Source: Pedobacter sp. D749
GTDB taxonomy: Bacteria > Bacteroidota > Bacteroidia > Sphingobacteriales > Sphingobacteriaceae
DNA length: 64,000 bases
Assembly (NCBI RefSeq): GCF_019317285.1
Contig: NZ_CP079218.1
Span: forward strand, 2,976,001 to 3,040,000
Direction of reading: 5' to 3'
Each line of letters opens with the position of its first letter. The first letter of the stretch is position 1. Positions 22,993 through 30,768 of the stretch are shown one piece after another. The notes beneath the pieces were generated by a model. It worked only from the letters and a program-made list of their open reading frames with translations. It was not told the DNA's origin and did no database searches. Position numbers and translations under genes: made by a program.

Positions 22993-24426
22993 CTAAAAGT
23001 AATCTTCCTGCGCTGTCTTCGCGAAAAGCTGGGGCGCAAAATTGACTAAATATAACTCTTTTTTTGCTCGCGTTACAGCGGTATACAGCCATCGTAGAAA
23101 ATCCAGATCGATCATTTCTTCCGTAAGATAACCCTGGTCTGCAAAAACAGCATCCCACTGTCCACCCTGCGCTTTATGGCAGGTAACAGCATAGGCAAAC
23201 TTAATTTGCAGCGCATTATAAAAAGGATCGGCTTTAATGGCCAGCATACGCTGTCTCTTATTGGCAATATGCTCATAATCTTCGTTAAGGCCATCAAAAA
23301 GCTTTTTATTTTGTTCGTAAGGAAGATTTGCACTTTCTAAATTTAAAGTATCCAACATTACTTTACAGCTAATCTGCCCCGCAGCAGGGAAATCCATAAA
23401 CTCCAATGTGGCATCGGCAAAACGGAATCCATAACGTTCTTCTTCTCCCCTCACACGAATTACTTTCGCCATATCTCCATTGGCAATAAAAGCAGTATCC
23501 TCGTTCTCAGGCAGCCAGAAATAATTATTGCGAACCACCATAATCTGATCACCACCTGTTAATTCTTCTTCGCGGTACAGCAACCTTGCTCTAATCTGCT
23601 GGTTATACACATTGGCCGATTTATTGGAACGGCAAACCACAAGGGTATTTTCCATACCGAATTTTCGGTAAGCATACTCCAGTCCTTCTACCAAACGTGC
23701 CCCCGCCATGTTGTAAATATCGGTGTAGTTTTTTGTCAGGAACTTAGGCATCGGATTTTCAGGATTTTTGGCAATCTGGTTCCGCAGCATCGTGGCATTG
23801 GCCAAAATACCCGATTTTTTTCCCTGCCTAACCACTTCTTTCAATTCAACCGACGAAATTGTTAAGGCGAATTTATCTTTAAGGTACTGCTCATTCAATG
23901 CCGGACTATCCAAGCTCCCCACAGGAGGCAACTGTGCCGTATCGCCCACAAAAAGTAAAAAGCAGTTTTTGGTATTGTACACAAACTCCAGCAGATCTCT
24001 TAATATGGAAGAGCCTGTTTCATTGAATTCATCGGCAATCATCGAGGCCTCATCGATAATAAACAGCGTATTCTCGGAGAGATTAGGTGCCAGCTGAAAC
24101 TGCATTTCTGGCGATGCCGCTGAGCGCTTGCGGTAAATCCGTTTATGTATGGTTAGTGCTTTCCGGTATGAATACTGACTCATAACTTTCGCAGCCCTTC
24201 CGGTTGGAGCCAGCAACTCACTACGCAGGTTAAATTGTTTCAAAACCTTTACCAAAGCCGCTACAGAAGTAGTTTTACCCGTACCGGCATAACCTTTTAA
24301 TACAAAACAGCGGTACTCATCATCCTGTTGCAAAAATACCGACATCCGTTCGCAAAAAAGCAATTGTTCTTTGGTAGGTGTATGTTCGTATGCTGAGGCA
24401 ATAAGCTGGCTTTTATCGGTTAACAT
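22993..24426 (-). CDS. RecD/Pif1-like SF1B DNA helicase
   Basis: A 477-aa ATP-dependent helicase. Motif I is GYAGTGKTTSVAAL (about residue 44), followed by APTGRAAKVMS (Ia), FIIDEASMIADE (II), FVGDTAQLPPVGS (III), VTCHKAQGGQWDAVF (V) and LYTAVTRAKKELYLV (VI). The order and sequences fit RecD2/Pif1-type helicases that move 5' to 3' on single-stranded DNA. It is shorter than RecD2 (about 720 aa) and lacks its N-terminal extension, as is usual for the Bacteroidota single-domain version. There are no RecB/RecC genes near, so a stand-alone repair or replication role is more likely. Confidence 0.92.
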   Translation of the reverse strand: MLTDKSQLIASAYEHTPTKEQLLFCERMSVFLQQDDEYRCFVLKGYAGTGKTTSVAALVKVLKQFNLRSELLAPTGRAAKVMSQYSYRKALTIHKRIYRKRSAASPEMQFQLAPNLSENTLFIIDEASMIADEFNETGSSILRDLLEFVYNTKNCFLLFVGDTAQLPPVGSLDSPALNEQYLKDKFALTISSVELKEVVRQGKKSGILANATMLRNQIAKNPENPMPKFLTKNYTDIYNMAGARLVEGLEYAYRKFGMENTLVVCRSNKSANVYNQQIRARLLYREEELTGGDQIMVVRNNYFWLPENEDTAFIANGDMAKVIRVRGEEERYGFRFADATLEFMDFPAAGQISCKVMLDTLNLESANLPYEQNKKLFDGLNEDYEHIANKRQRMLAIKADPFYNALQIKFAYAVTCHKAQGGQWDAVFADQGYLTEEMIDLDFLRWLYTAVTRAKKELYLVNFAPQLFAKTAQEDYF

Positions 24427-24486
24427 GTATTGTTAAATGGTTTTATTGATAAATTGTTTTTGAAAAGCAGTTGCTATGCTAATTTG

Positions 24487-24552
24487 TTCCGGCAGTCCGT
24501 CTTTCCGCTATATCCCCGATGAAAAAATCGGGGGATGCCGCTGTAATACGGT
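24487..24552. repeat. Short hairpin repeat upstream of the helicase gene
   Basis: ATCCCCGAT (24513-24521) pairs with ATCGGGGGAT (about 24528-24537) inside a segment CCGTCTTTCCGCTATAT...GCCGCTGTAATACGG that resembles another dispersed Bacteroidota intergenic repeat. A possible -7 box for the helicase gene lies beyond it (24561-24568, TACCTTTG on the minus strand), so the hairpin would be in the leader of the mRNA. Confidence 0.45.
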
Positions 24553-24631
24553 TTAGGTGGCAAAGGTAATGCTCTTTTCTAAGTGCTCCTTACCTCAACA
24601 ATAAAACAATGTAACAATTAAGCAATTTAAA

Positions 24632-25771
24632 TTATAGAAGTAGTGTTTCAATGCGATGTGCCATTACCATATTTTGCTTTTTACTGTAGCTGAAAATGGT
24701 AAAATGGCCGTCCTGAGAGGCAACTAAACCAATAGACTGAGACTGGTCGTTTACAAACTGGGCCACAGAAAAATGGCGGGTACCACCAAGTTGTCCGGGA
24801 TAAAGAATTTTGTCCTCTCCACCAACAATCGGCTCTGAAAAAGCAATCTGCTCTACCGTAGGTTTCCCCTTTGCGCGACCGATTTTGGCGCCAAATGCAA
24901 TCAGGTCAAATTCTTCGTTGATGATCGTTGCACCATCAACCGCGGTTAAACCCGCCAAATGCTCAACCTCACGGCGAACAGCGCCCTGCGAGAAAATTTC
25001 ACTCTGATTTCCGTTCTGTTTCGCCAGGTTAGATAGGCCACAGAATGGAGGTTCTACCAAATACTGTATCGGGTGAATAATAGATTCTTCCCATTTTGTA
25101 TCTCCTTTTGGTACAATTAATAAGGCCCCACCCCTGCCATGCGCACGCATAGAAACCGAAAACTGGATCAAAATATTAATCGGATCATTCCAGCTAGCCA
25201 AAACAGTCAGATCTAGTAATGCCTGCAAAATAGGAGGACAATCTCTATTTGTACAGCTTCTATCGTCAACAATACGAATCTGCTCCCCTTTTAGCACAGC
25301 AACGTTGGTAAACTTGCCAATGCCATAAATCCTCCGGTGTTTAATCACGATTAAACCAGGTTCAGAAACATCAACTACAAAACAAAAGTTCGGAATATTA
25401 AGGGTTGTACCCCAGATATAAAGTTCTCCATCCTCTTCCCATACCCCTAAGTGGATCCCTGAACGTTCAATCCCAGGTGCTATTTTGGTTAAGGTATTCG
25501 CGTTTAACGCTAGTTTTTTCGCAAACCGTAATGGTTTCGAGGTTTGCTCCGGTGGTAAAAAAGCAATCGAAATCCGCGGCGAATGCCCTTCCTCCTTACG
25601 CAGACTGCTCCAAAAAGCAACATCAATTATCGCTTCAATTATTTTTTGATCTGGTTGAGTAGCCAAATCTATCTCACCTTGTGCAATCGCATTTTTATGC
25701 AGTTTAACAAAATGTTGTTCTATCGTTGCTGCAATCGTGTTTGCCGCTTTATAGGTAGGCTTATAACTCAT
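24632..25771 (-). CDS. Putative sensor/diadenylate-cyclase-like (DACNV-type) protein
   Basis: A 379-aa soluble protein. The N-terminal about 220 residues form an unassigned sensor-like domain (for example SGIHLGVWEEDGELYIWGTT, IRIVDDRSCTNRDCPP). The C-terminal part has the layout of the DisA/CdaA diadenylate cyclase domain: AVDGATIINEEFDLIAFGAK corresponds to the DGA motif, and GGTRHFSVAQFVNDQS to the GTRHRAA motif. The second residue after RH is changed, RHR becoming RHF. From memory this is the group called putative sensor domain DACNV-containing protein. Whether it makes c-di-AMP is unproven. It is a single gene with no obvious partner. Confidence 0.78.
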   Translation of the reverse strand: MSYKPTYKAANTIAATIEQHFVKLHKNAIAQGEIDLATQPDQKIIEAIIDVAFWSSLRKEEGHSPRISIAFLPPEQTSKPLRFAKKLALNANTLTKIAPGIERSGIHLGVWEEDGELYIWGTTLNIPNFCFVVDVSEPGLIVIKHRRIYGIGKFTNVAVLKGEQIRIVDDRSCTNRDCPPILQALLDLTVLASWNDPINILIQFSVSMRAHGRGGALLIVPKGDTKWEESIIHPIQYLVEPPFCGLSNLAKQNGNQSEIFSQGAVRREVEHLAGLTAVDGATIINEEFDLIAFGAKIGRAKGKPTVEQIAFSEPIVGGEDKILYPGQLGGTRHFSVAQFVNDQSQSIGLVASQDGHFTIFSYSKKQNMVMAHRIETLLL

Positions 25772-26236
25772 GTTCCGAATTTAAGCCGAATATTTTGATT
25801 TTTGAATATCCGAAAGGTTTGATTTTGGTAAAAAAACTACAGACATTTTTACCACAGATCTTCACAGATATATTTGATGTTCTTTTAACCACAAAGGCGC
25901 AAAGAACACAAAGTTAATTGTATATTTTTTGGCGAATATGAATTCACTAAAGTGAACTAAGGTGTCTCAGGTGGTAAAAAGGTTCATTGGGCAACTACAA
26001 AGCAAAATGGCTAGGAATTGTTTCCGTGAGCTCCGTGTTTCCGTGGCTAATGATATATCAGTTTACTTATTAAATTAAGAATTTACACAAATGATCTGTG
26101 TTTATCCTTTTTATCTGTGGTAAAAAAAACAAAGTAGCAAACTTCCTTTTAAGCTATTAGCCAATAATTCTGTGGTAAAGTCAAAAATTTAACCTCATCT
26201 TACGGTTAATCCTTAAAAAACTCTATTTTTGTTTCA
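25772..26236. other. Intergenic region with decayed ACCACAGAT/ATCTGTGG repeats
   Basis: About 465 bases without a gene. ACCACAGATCTTCACAGAT lies at 25851-25869, AACCACAAAGGCGCAAAG at about 25888-25905, and a repeat running GATCTGTG, TTTATCC, TTTTATCTGTGG at about 26093-26120. The last stretch holds the promoter of the DUF3822 gene (26224-26231). Confidence 0.6.
26224..26231 (+). promoter_or_regulatory. -7 box of the DUF3822-rsmD operon, predicted leaderless
   Basis: TATTTTTG matches TAnnTTTG and ends five bases before the ATG at 26237. A start of transcription 4-7 bases after the box would fall on or beside the start codon. Confidence 0.5.
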
Positions 26237-27043
26237 ATGAGTAACAATAGTCTCTTATTAGTTGATCCGGATTTTAAAGCTGATGCATCTGCAAACTGCC
26301 ATTTATTATTAAAAATAACGAATGACAGCTTTTCTTATGCTGTGGTTGGCAAGGATACAGAAGAGATCAATATCATTTTTGATCAACAAGGTTGTGATGA
26401 TATACAGAAAGAATTGAAATCTGCTTTTCAAACCGACAATTATCTATCGTTAAATTATGCAGCGGTAAAAGCGGCCATTCATACCTCGAATTTCATTTTC
26501 ATTCCTGATGAATGGTTTGATGGAGAGGATCTGACCGTTTATGCTAAGTATTTAGTTTCTGATGCAAAAGTTTATACCAAACACAATGAGAAGCTAGGTT
26601 TTAATACTGTATTTTGCTTAGATGAGGATTTAAAAGCAAATCTGCCCGAAAAAACGGATTTATTTCCACAGTCTGAACCTTTAATGGTCTTATTCGATCA
26701 TTTGGCCGCCGAATCTTTATTAATCGATTTTACAGCAGTATCGTTCAATGTGCTCTATGTAAAAGATAAAAAGATTGTCTTTCAAAACCACTACCAATCA
26801 GAAAATGGGGAAGAGTTTAATTATTTCCTTTTGTTAATGATCGAACAACTGGGTTTAACTGATACCATCCCTGTTTATTTACAAGGCATTATAAACGAAG
26901 ATGATGAGCATTATAATTGCTTATTAAAATACTTTAACCAACTTTATTTCTTCTTTCCTGCTGGAAAACAAAATAGCGAATTACTGGCCGATATGCCTAA
27001 ACACTATTTCAGCGGTCTCCTTGCTTTAGATTTATGCGAATAA
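26237..27043 (+). CDS. DUF3822 family protein
   Basis: A 268-aa soluble protein (MSNNSLLLVDPDFKADASAN...) recognised as the Bacteroidota family DUF3822, which characteristically precedes rsmD. The two halves (about 1-140 and 145-268, the second starting LMVLFDHLAAESLLIDFTAV) resemble one another loosely, reminiscent of actin/ASKHA-like duplicated folds. That is only an impression. Function unknown. It overlaps rsmD by 10 bases, so the two are translationally coupled. Confidence 0.8.
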   Translation: MSNNSLLLVDPDFKADASANCHLLLKITNDSFSYAVVGKDTEEINIIFDQQGCDDIQKELKSAFQTDNYLSLNYAAVKAAIHTSNFIFIPDEWFDGEDLTVYAKYLVSDAKVYTKHNEKLGFNTVFCLDEDLKANLPEKTDLFPQSEPLMVLFDHLAAESLLIDFTAVSFNVLYVKDKKIVFQNHYQSENGEEFNYFLLLMIEQLGLTDTIPVYLQGIINEDDEHYNCLLKYFNQLYFFFPAGKQNSELLADMPKHYFSGLLALDLCE

Positions 27044-27570
27044 TTGGTGGCAAATTAAAGGGCATCCGTTTGCAGCCCCCTGCAAATTTACCGGTACGCC
27101 CAACAACGGCTATGGCCAAAGAAGCCCTCTTTAATATCCTGAATAACAAATATGATTTTGAAACCTGCGCCGTATTGGATTTATTTTGTGGTACCGGAAA
27201 TTTAACTTTTGAATTTGCCTCACGTGGTTCAGAAAGTATTTTAGCGGTAGACATGGATTATGGTTGCGTAAATTGGGTTAAAAACACCGCAAAACAATAC
27301 CAGTTCGATCAGGTTGATGTCCGTAAAGGCGATGTTTTCAAGTTATTAAAACAAATGACCGGCGCTTACGACCTCATCTTTGCCGATCCGCCCTACAATA
27401 TGCCAAACATACCGCAGATACCGGTGATGGTTAAAGAGCAACAATTGCTTAAACCCGATGGCTTACTCGTTGTAGAGCACCAAAGTAACATGAAGCTAAA
27501 CAGCCAGCCGGGTTATACCGAAACAAGGAAATATGGAAATTCTTCTTTTAGTTTTTTCGAATTTAGTTAA
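27034..27570 (+). CDS. rsmD: RsmD-family 16S rRNA methyltransferase
   Basis: A 178-aa SAM-dependent methyltransferase of the type that modifies N2 of G966 in 16S rRNA. The start MRIIGGKLKGIRLQPP and VRPTTAMAKEALFNIL are the family signature. LDLFCGTGNLTFEFASRG is SAM-binding motif I and FADPPYNMP is the catalytic D/NPPY motif. It overlaps the DUF3822 gene by 10 bases and precedes coaD, a gene order often seen in bacteria (rsmD-coaD). Confidence 0.93.
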   Translation: MRIIGGKLKGIRLQPPANLPVRPTTAMAKEALFNILNNKYDFETCAVLDLFCGTGNLTFEFASRGSESILAVDMDYGCVNWVKNTAKQYQFDQVDVRKGDVFKLLKQMTGAYDLIFADPPYNMPNIPQIPVMVKEQQLLKPDGLLVVEHQSNMKLNSQPGYTETRKYGNSSFSFFEFS

Positions 27571-27668
27571 ATTGTTCATTGGTGATTGACTCGTCTGTTC
27601 ATTAGATTGATCCACGCTATACGCCAAACGCTCGGCCACAAACTATTCCTGTTTTAACTATAATAATC

Positions 27669-27676
27669 TATATTTG
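27669..27676 (+). promoter_or_regulatory. -7 box of coaD, predicted leaderless
   Basis: TATATTTG, an exact TAnnTTTG match, ends four bases before the ATG at 27681, so the mRNA should begin at or next to the start codon. Confidence 0.5.
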
Positions 27677-27680
27677 AATC

Positions 27681-28142
27681 ATGAAGATAGCGCTATTTCC
27701 AGGCTCATTTGATCCGATCACTATTGCTCACGTAAACATATTACAACGTGCTACCCCGCTTTTCGATAAAATTGTAGTCGGTATCGGACTCAACAGTTCT
27801 AAACAGAATTTCTTAAGTGCAGAGCAGCGTTTACAGATTTTACAGACCGTTTTTAAAGGCTATGAGAATATCGAAATCCAAACTTACGAAGGTTTAACCG
27901 TAGATTTCTGCCGAAAAATAAACGCCAAATACATGGTCCGGGGCATCCGTTCAGCTGCTGATTTTGAATATGAACGGGCTATTGCACAGATCAATCAGAC
28001 CATGATGCCTGAAGTAGAAACCATTTTACTTTTAAGCAAACCCGAATACTCAGCCATCAGTTCAACCATTGTCCGCGATATTTTAAGAAACCACGGCGAT
28101 GTGAGCCCATTTGTACCCAAAGAGGCACTTGACTTTCTATAG
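27681..28142 (+). CDS. coaD: Phosphopantetheine adenylyltransferase CoaD
   Basis: A 153-aa enzyme that joins 4'-phosphopantetheine and ATP to make dephospho-CoA, the penultimate step of coenzyme A synthesis. The N-terminal nucleotidyltransferase motif is PGSFDPITIAHVNIL. The T/HxGH signature is therefore TIAH, with alanine in place of the usual glycine and the catalytic histidine kept. YMVRGIRSAADFEYERAIA and YSAISSTIVRDIL (the ISSTxxR motif) are also present. Length is normal for the family (about 160 aa). Confidence 0.95.
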   Translation: MKIALFPGSFDPITIAHVNILQRATPLFDKIVVGIGLNSSKQNFLSAEQRLQILQTVFKGYENIEIQTYEGLTVDFCRKINAKYMVRGIRSAADFEYERAIAQINQTMMPEVETILLLSKPEYSAISSTIVRDILRNHGDVSPFVPKEALDFL

Positions 28143-28460
28143 CTTTTGTTAACCACAGATGCGCACGGATAAACACAGATTTAAATCCAGGTTTATCTTA
28201 TTTACATTATACCCCTCTTTCAGAGTGGTATCCGTAGGACGAAGTGTTTTAACAACTGGTCTTAGCAGCAACTAGTCTTAGTGTCTCGCTAGAACGCGAT
28301 TTTTTATACATAAAGCTATTTGTATTAAGATTCCCACATGATCGGAAAAGACGACCAATTTAATGGAATCTTATCTGTATTCCCCCCTTTATCTGTAGTT
28401 AAATATTATTTTTACTTAACCTGTAACGTTTTCAAAAATCGGTTACCTATTGGGTATACA

Positions 28461-28964
28461 ATGAAAGAAACAGAAAACATATTTCTCAACCTGATCAATC
28501 AGCATAAAGGGATTATACATAAGATTTCCAAAATGTATATGAAAGATCCCGAAGAACAGCGTGATCTGTTTCAGGAAATTGTACTGCAGCTATGGAAAGC
28601 CTACCCTACTTTTAAAGGAAACAGCAAGTTTACCACATGGATGTACCGAGTGTGCCTCAATACAGCCTTAATCTATTTTAAAAAAGACAATAGAAAAGTC
28701 GATAAAGCACCATTGGATGAGAACATCGATATAATGGATGTAAACGAAAATGAAGGAAAAGAAGAAAAGCTGGCCTATTTATACGCTGCCGTTCAAGAAT
28801 TAAACGCAATTGAAAAAGCATTGATCTTCCTTTTTCTGGAAAATCAATCCCATCGCGATATCGCCGAAAACCTGGGAATCAGCGCGGTAAATGCACGGGT
28901 TAAACTCAACAGAACCAAAGAAAAATTACAATTCATCATAAAGAAAAACGGTTATGAATTTTGA
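28461..28964 (+). CDS. ECF-type RNA polymerase sigma factor
   Basis: A 167-aa sigma factor. Region 2 is MKDPEEQRDLFQEIVLQLWK followed by FKGNSKFTTWMYRVCLNTAL. Region 4 is near residues 120-160 (LNAIEKALIFLFLENQSHRD, IAENLGISAVNARVKLNRTK). I place the start at the ATG of MKETENIFLNLINQHKG; the frame is open further upstream to 28338, but that part is unlike sigma factors and is probably promoter DNA. The downstream membrane protein overlaps it by 11 bases and is the likely regulatory partner. Confidence 0.88.
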   Translation: MKETENIFLNLINQHKGIIHKISKMYMKDPEEQRDLFQEIVLQLWKAYPTFKGNSKFTTWMYRVCLNTALIYFKKDNRKVDKAPLDENIDIMDVNENEGKEEKLAYLYAAVQELNAIEKALIFLFLENQSHRDIAENLGISAVNARVKLNRTKEKLQFIIKKNGYEF

Positions 28965-29559
28965 CGATTTAAAAAACGAATGGAATGCTGAAAATCCTGA
29001 GGGAAGCAACATTTCTACCGATATGCTTAAAATAAGACAGGCGCACACCCCTATCGATAAAATCAGGGCAAAAATGAAACATGAATTTTTCTATCAACTG
29101 TTTTTTTTGGGGTTTATGGCCTTAATACCTCATTTTTTTGGTTTTTCAACTACTGTTAATCGGGTATACCTCATCACTTATGCCATTACCTGTGGTTTTA
29201 CGGCTTACTATTTCTTTAAATTTTATGTATTCTATAAAAACTCTTACGATATGAGTATGGACACCCGCAAAAATATCCTCTGGTTCTATTACGAAATGAA
29301 ACTGAACATTGAGCTATACAAAGCTTTAACTTACATTGTGGCCTTTATTTCAGTAGGGTTTCTTGCTGCCTTTTTATTTATAGAAAAAGCTTGGTTTTTT
29401 ACAAGCATTTTAGGCAAGTTGTCGCCAGTATATATCCTGCTTAACTGTTTCATTACCATCCTGATTATCGGTGCCATTACTGAACTATGGGCATGGTTTT
29501 ATTACGGAAAATACCTTAAACAGGTTAAAAAAGTAGTTGATGAACTGGATAACGAATAA
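28954..29559 (+). CDS. Membrane protein coupled to ECF sigma factor (putative anti-sigma partner)
   Basis: A 201-aa protein with a short cytoplasmic N-terminus (MNFDDLKNEWNAE, ending in the amphipathic IRQAHTPIDKIRAKMKHEFF) and four membrane helices at about 48-66, 70-90, 128-148 and 160-182. It overlaps the sigma gene by 11 bases, an arrangement usual for sigma/anti-sigma pairs. The NDLKxxWN-like opening is common to Bacteroidota proteins encoded after ECF sigma genes. No zinc-binding anti-sigma motif is visible, so the mode of sigma control is unknown. Confidence 0.7.
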   Translation: MNFDDLKNEWNAENPEGSNISTDMLKIRQAHTPIDKIRAKMKHEFFYQLFFLGFMALIPHFFGFSTTVNRVYLITYAITCGFTAYYFFKFYVFYKNSYDMSMDTRKNILWFYYEMKLNIELYKALTYIVAFISVGFLAAFLFIEKAWFFTSILGKLSPVYILLNCFITILIIGAITELWAWFYYGKYLKQVKKVVDELDNE

Positions 29560-29621
29560 TTTGCCCAATTAGATCTGTGTTCATCCACTTTATCTGTGGT
29601 TAAAATTTAGATGGCTTTGGT

Positions 29622-29707
29622 GCTGTCTGATGTTACCATCTGACAGCTTGTTATATTAACCGCAGATTTTTTTATTTTAACCTGTGTCAGATAGTAATAT
29701 CTGACAC
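29622..29707. repeat. Two TCAGATA/TATCTGA palindromes (copies 2 and 3)
   Basis: GCTGTCTGATG...CATCTGACAGC (29622-29647) has one mismatch. GTGTCAGATA, loop GTAA, TATCTGACAC (29684-29707) is perfect. The same palindrome lies at 6099-6122 upstream of the Moco operon. Between the ECF/membrane gene pair and the NUDIX gene they are accompanied by a copy of the ATCTGTG...TATCTGTGGTTAAA repeat (29571-29607). Confidence 0.65.
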
Positions 29708-29747
29708 CACGGCAAAAACGATCTGTGGTTAAAATTTCAGATCCACA

Positions 29748-30359
29748 CTACAATATTCCTCCAAACCTCAACACATCCATAATAGATGGGAATGTATTTT
29801 TAATTACTGGAGAAATATGGTTCTTATCCAGCCAAACTGCTTCATCAATGCCTTCTTCTTTTTGAGGAACCAATTTTGGTTCACCTTTAACCTTCATTTT
29901 GTACCAGTTGGTTTTCTTGATCACCATTTTATTGCCCATCGGATAAACATGATAGGTTTTACAAAGCTTTTCTTCGCGTTTAAAAACCCTGATTCCACAT
30001 TCCTCTTCTACCTCACGAACAGCCGCTTCCTTCATTTTTTCGCCTTCTTCAAGCTTTCCTTTTGGAAGATCCCATTTTTTATTTCTAAAAATAAACAAAA
30101 AATTACCGTTTGCACTCTCTACCAAACCACCGGCAGCCTTTATAATAGTACAATCTTTCTTTAACTTTTTAAAGGTTTCCTGAGGATTTTTCGTTAAAAA
30201 AATATAACTCTTTCTGGAACCATTTTTTAGTTTTTTGTAGAATGTTTCGAGATTAAAATCCTGAAATTCCAGTTGTTGAATTTTTTCTTTTTGCTCAGGC
30301 AAAAAATCGGAGATAAACAAAGTGTTATCGTTGATGTAAATTCTATAATTTCTTGGCAT
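29748..30359 (-). CDS. NUDIX hydrolase with N-terminal extension
   Basis: A 203-aa protein. Residues about 70-200 are a NUDIX domain with the intact box GKLEEGEKMKEAAVREVEEE followed by CGI, which binds the metal and hydrolyses a nucleoside diphosphate linked to another group. The first about 65 residues (MPRNYRIYINDNTLFISDFL...) are an extension typical of the Bacteroidota version found near pyrE. The substrate is unknown. It is convergent with the ECF sigma/membrane protein pair. A candidate small RNA on the same strand ends about 115 bases upstream of its start codon. Confidence 0.88.
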   Translation of the reverse strand: MPRNYRIYINDNTLFISDFLPEQKEKIQQLEFQDFNLETFYKKLKNGSRKSYIFLTKNPQETFKKLKKDCTIIKAAGGLVESANGNFLFIFRNKKWDLPKGKLEEGEKMKEAAVREVEEECGIRVFKREEKLCKTYHVYPMGNKMVIKKTNWYKMKVKGEPKLVPQKEEGIDEAVWLDKNHISPVIKNTFPSIMDVLRFGGIL

Positions 30360-30474
30360 ATATTTTTAACACACTTTAAACTAACGAAGCTGCTTTTTTA
30401 AGATTTCTTTTTGCGAAACCTAATATATTTTGCAATGCGCTAAAAGTAGAAAAATTGTTGGGTTATTTATAGGA

Positions 30475-30566
30475 TATAAAAAAAGGTTACAACAATTAAT
30501 GTTGTAACCTTATCTAAATTAACGCTCTCAATCAAAGATTGATGCAAGGCTCTCACCCCTTGCTTG
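30475..30566 (-). ncRNA. Candidate structured small RNA (three hairpins) with own promoter and terminator
   Basis: Read on the minus strand, a perfect -7 box TATATTTG (30577-30570) is followed by hairpin 1 (GCAAGG with CCTTGC, 6 bp, 30563-30544, loop GGTGAGAG), hairpin 2 (TCAATC, TTT, GATTGA, 30542-30528) and an 11-bp terminator stem (AAGGTTACAAC with GTTGTAACCTT, 30511-30483) ending in seven T residues. The motif TGAGAGC occurs twice (in loop 1 and after hairpin 2). No open frame of note is inside. It could be an independent sRNA of about 90 nt or an attenuator before the NUDIX gene. No known RNA family was recognised. Confidence 0.6.
30478..30511 (-). terminator. Intrinsic terminator of the candidate small RNA
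   Basis: An 11-bp perfect stem (30483-30493 with 30501-30511, loop of 7) is followed on the minus strand by a run of seven T residues. No minus-strand protein gene lies directly upstream, which is why a short RNA is proposed. Confidence 0.75.
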
Positions 30567-30569
30567 CTG

Positions 30570-30577
30570 CAAATATA
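30570..30577 (-). promoter_or_regulatory. -7 box of the candidate small RNA
   Basis: The minus strand reads TATATTTG, the full Bacteroidota -7 consensus. A matching -33 element at the usual distance is not obvious; the upstream DNA is very AT-rich. Confidence 0.45.
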
Positions 30578-30768
30578 GAATAATTTATTTAAGAGTAAAA
30601 AAAATTAAATATTTAATTCAATAATAATCCTAAACAGCTAAGACCATACACACTAGAATGTAAAAAAAATGGTTAGGTAACATATATTCGAACATTCAGT
30701 TAGAAAACAAGGGTGAATAATTCCCTTAACGATAATATTTTTTCATAATTTTAACGTTTTAATCTGCC

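Larger units (their letters stand above)
30360..30768. other. Intergenic region containing a candidate small RNA
   Basis: These 409 bases have no protein gene. The left third holds a promoter-hairpins-terminator arrangement on the minus strand (30475-30577, listed separately). The right part (30600-30768) is AT-rich with no feature I can support. Confidence 0.55.

Noticed and set aside
22931..23158. 75-codon frame on the minus strand at the end of the helicase gene
   Set aside because: Overlaps the helicase C-terminus in another frame; the helicase motif VI lies there.
28338..28460. N-terminal extension of the second ECF sigma factor
   Set aside because: The extra 41 residues do not resemble sigma factors and the region looks like promoter DNA; ATG 28461 gives the standard length.
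30521..30570. TPP-riboswitch-like look of GGGGTGAGAG in the candidate sRNA
   Set aside because: The conserved TPP elements (CTGAGA, ACCC-TGAACCTGATC) are absent and the NUDIX gene is not a thiamine gene.
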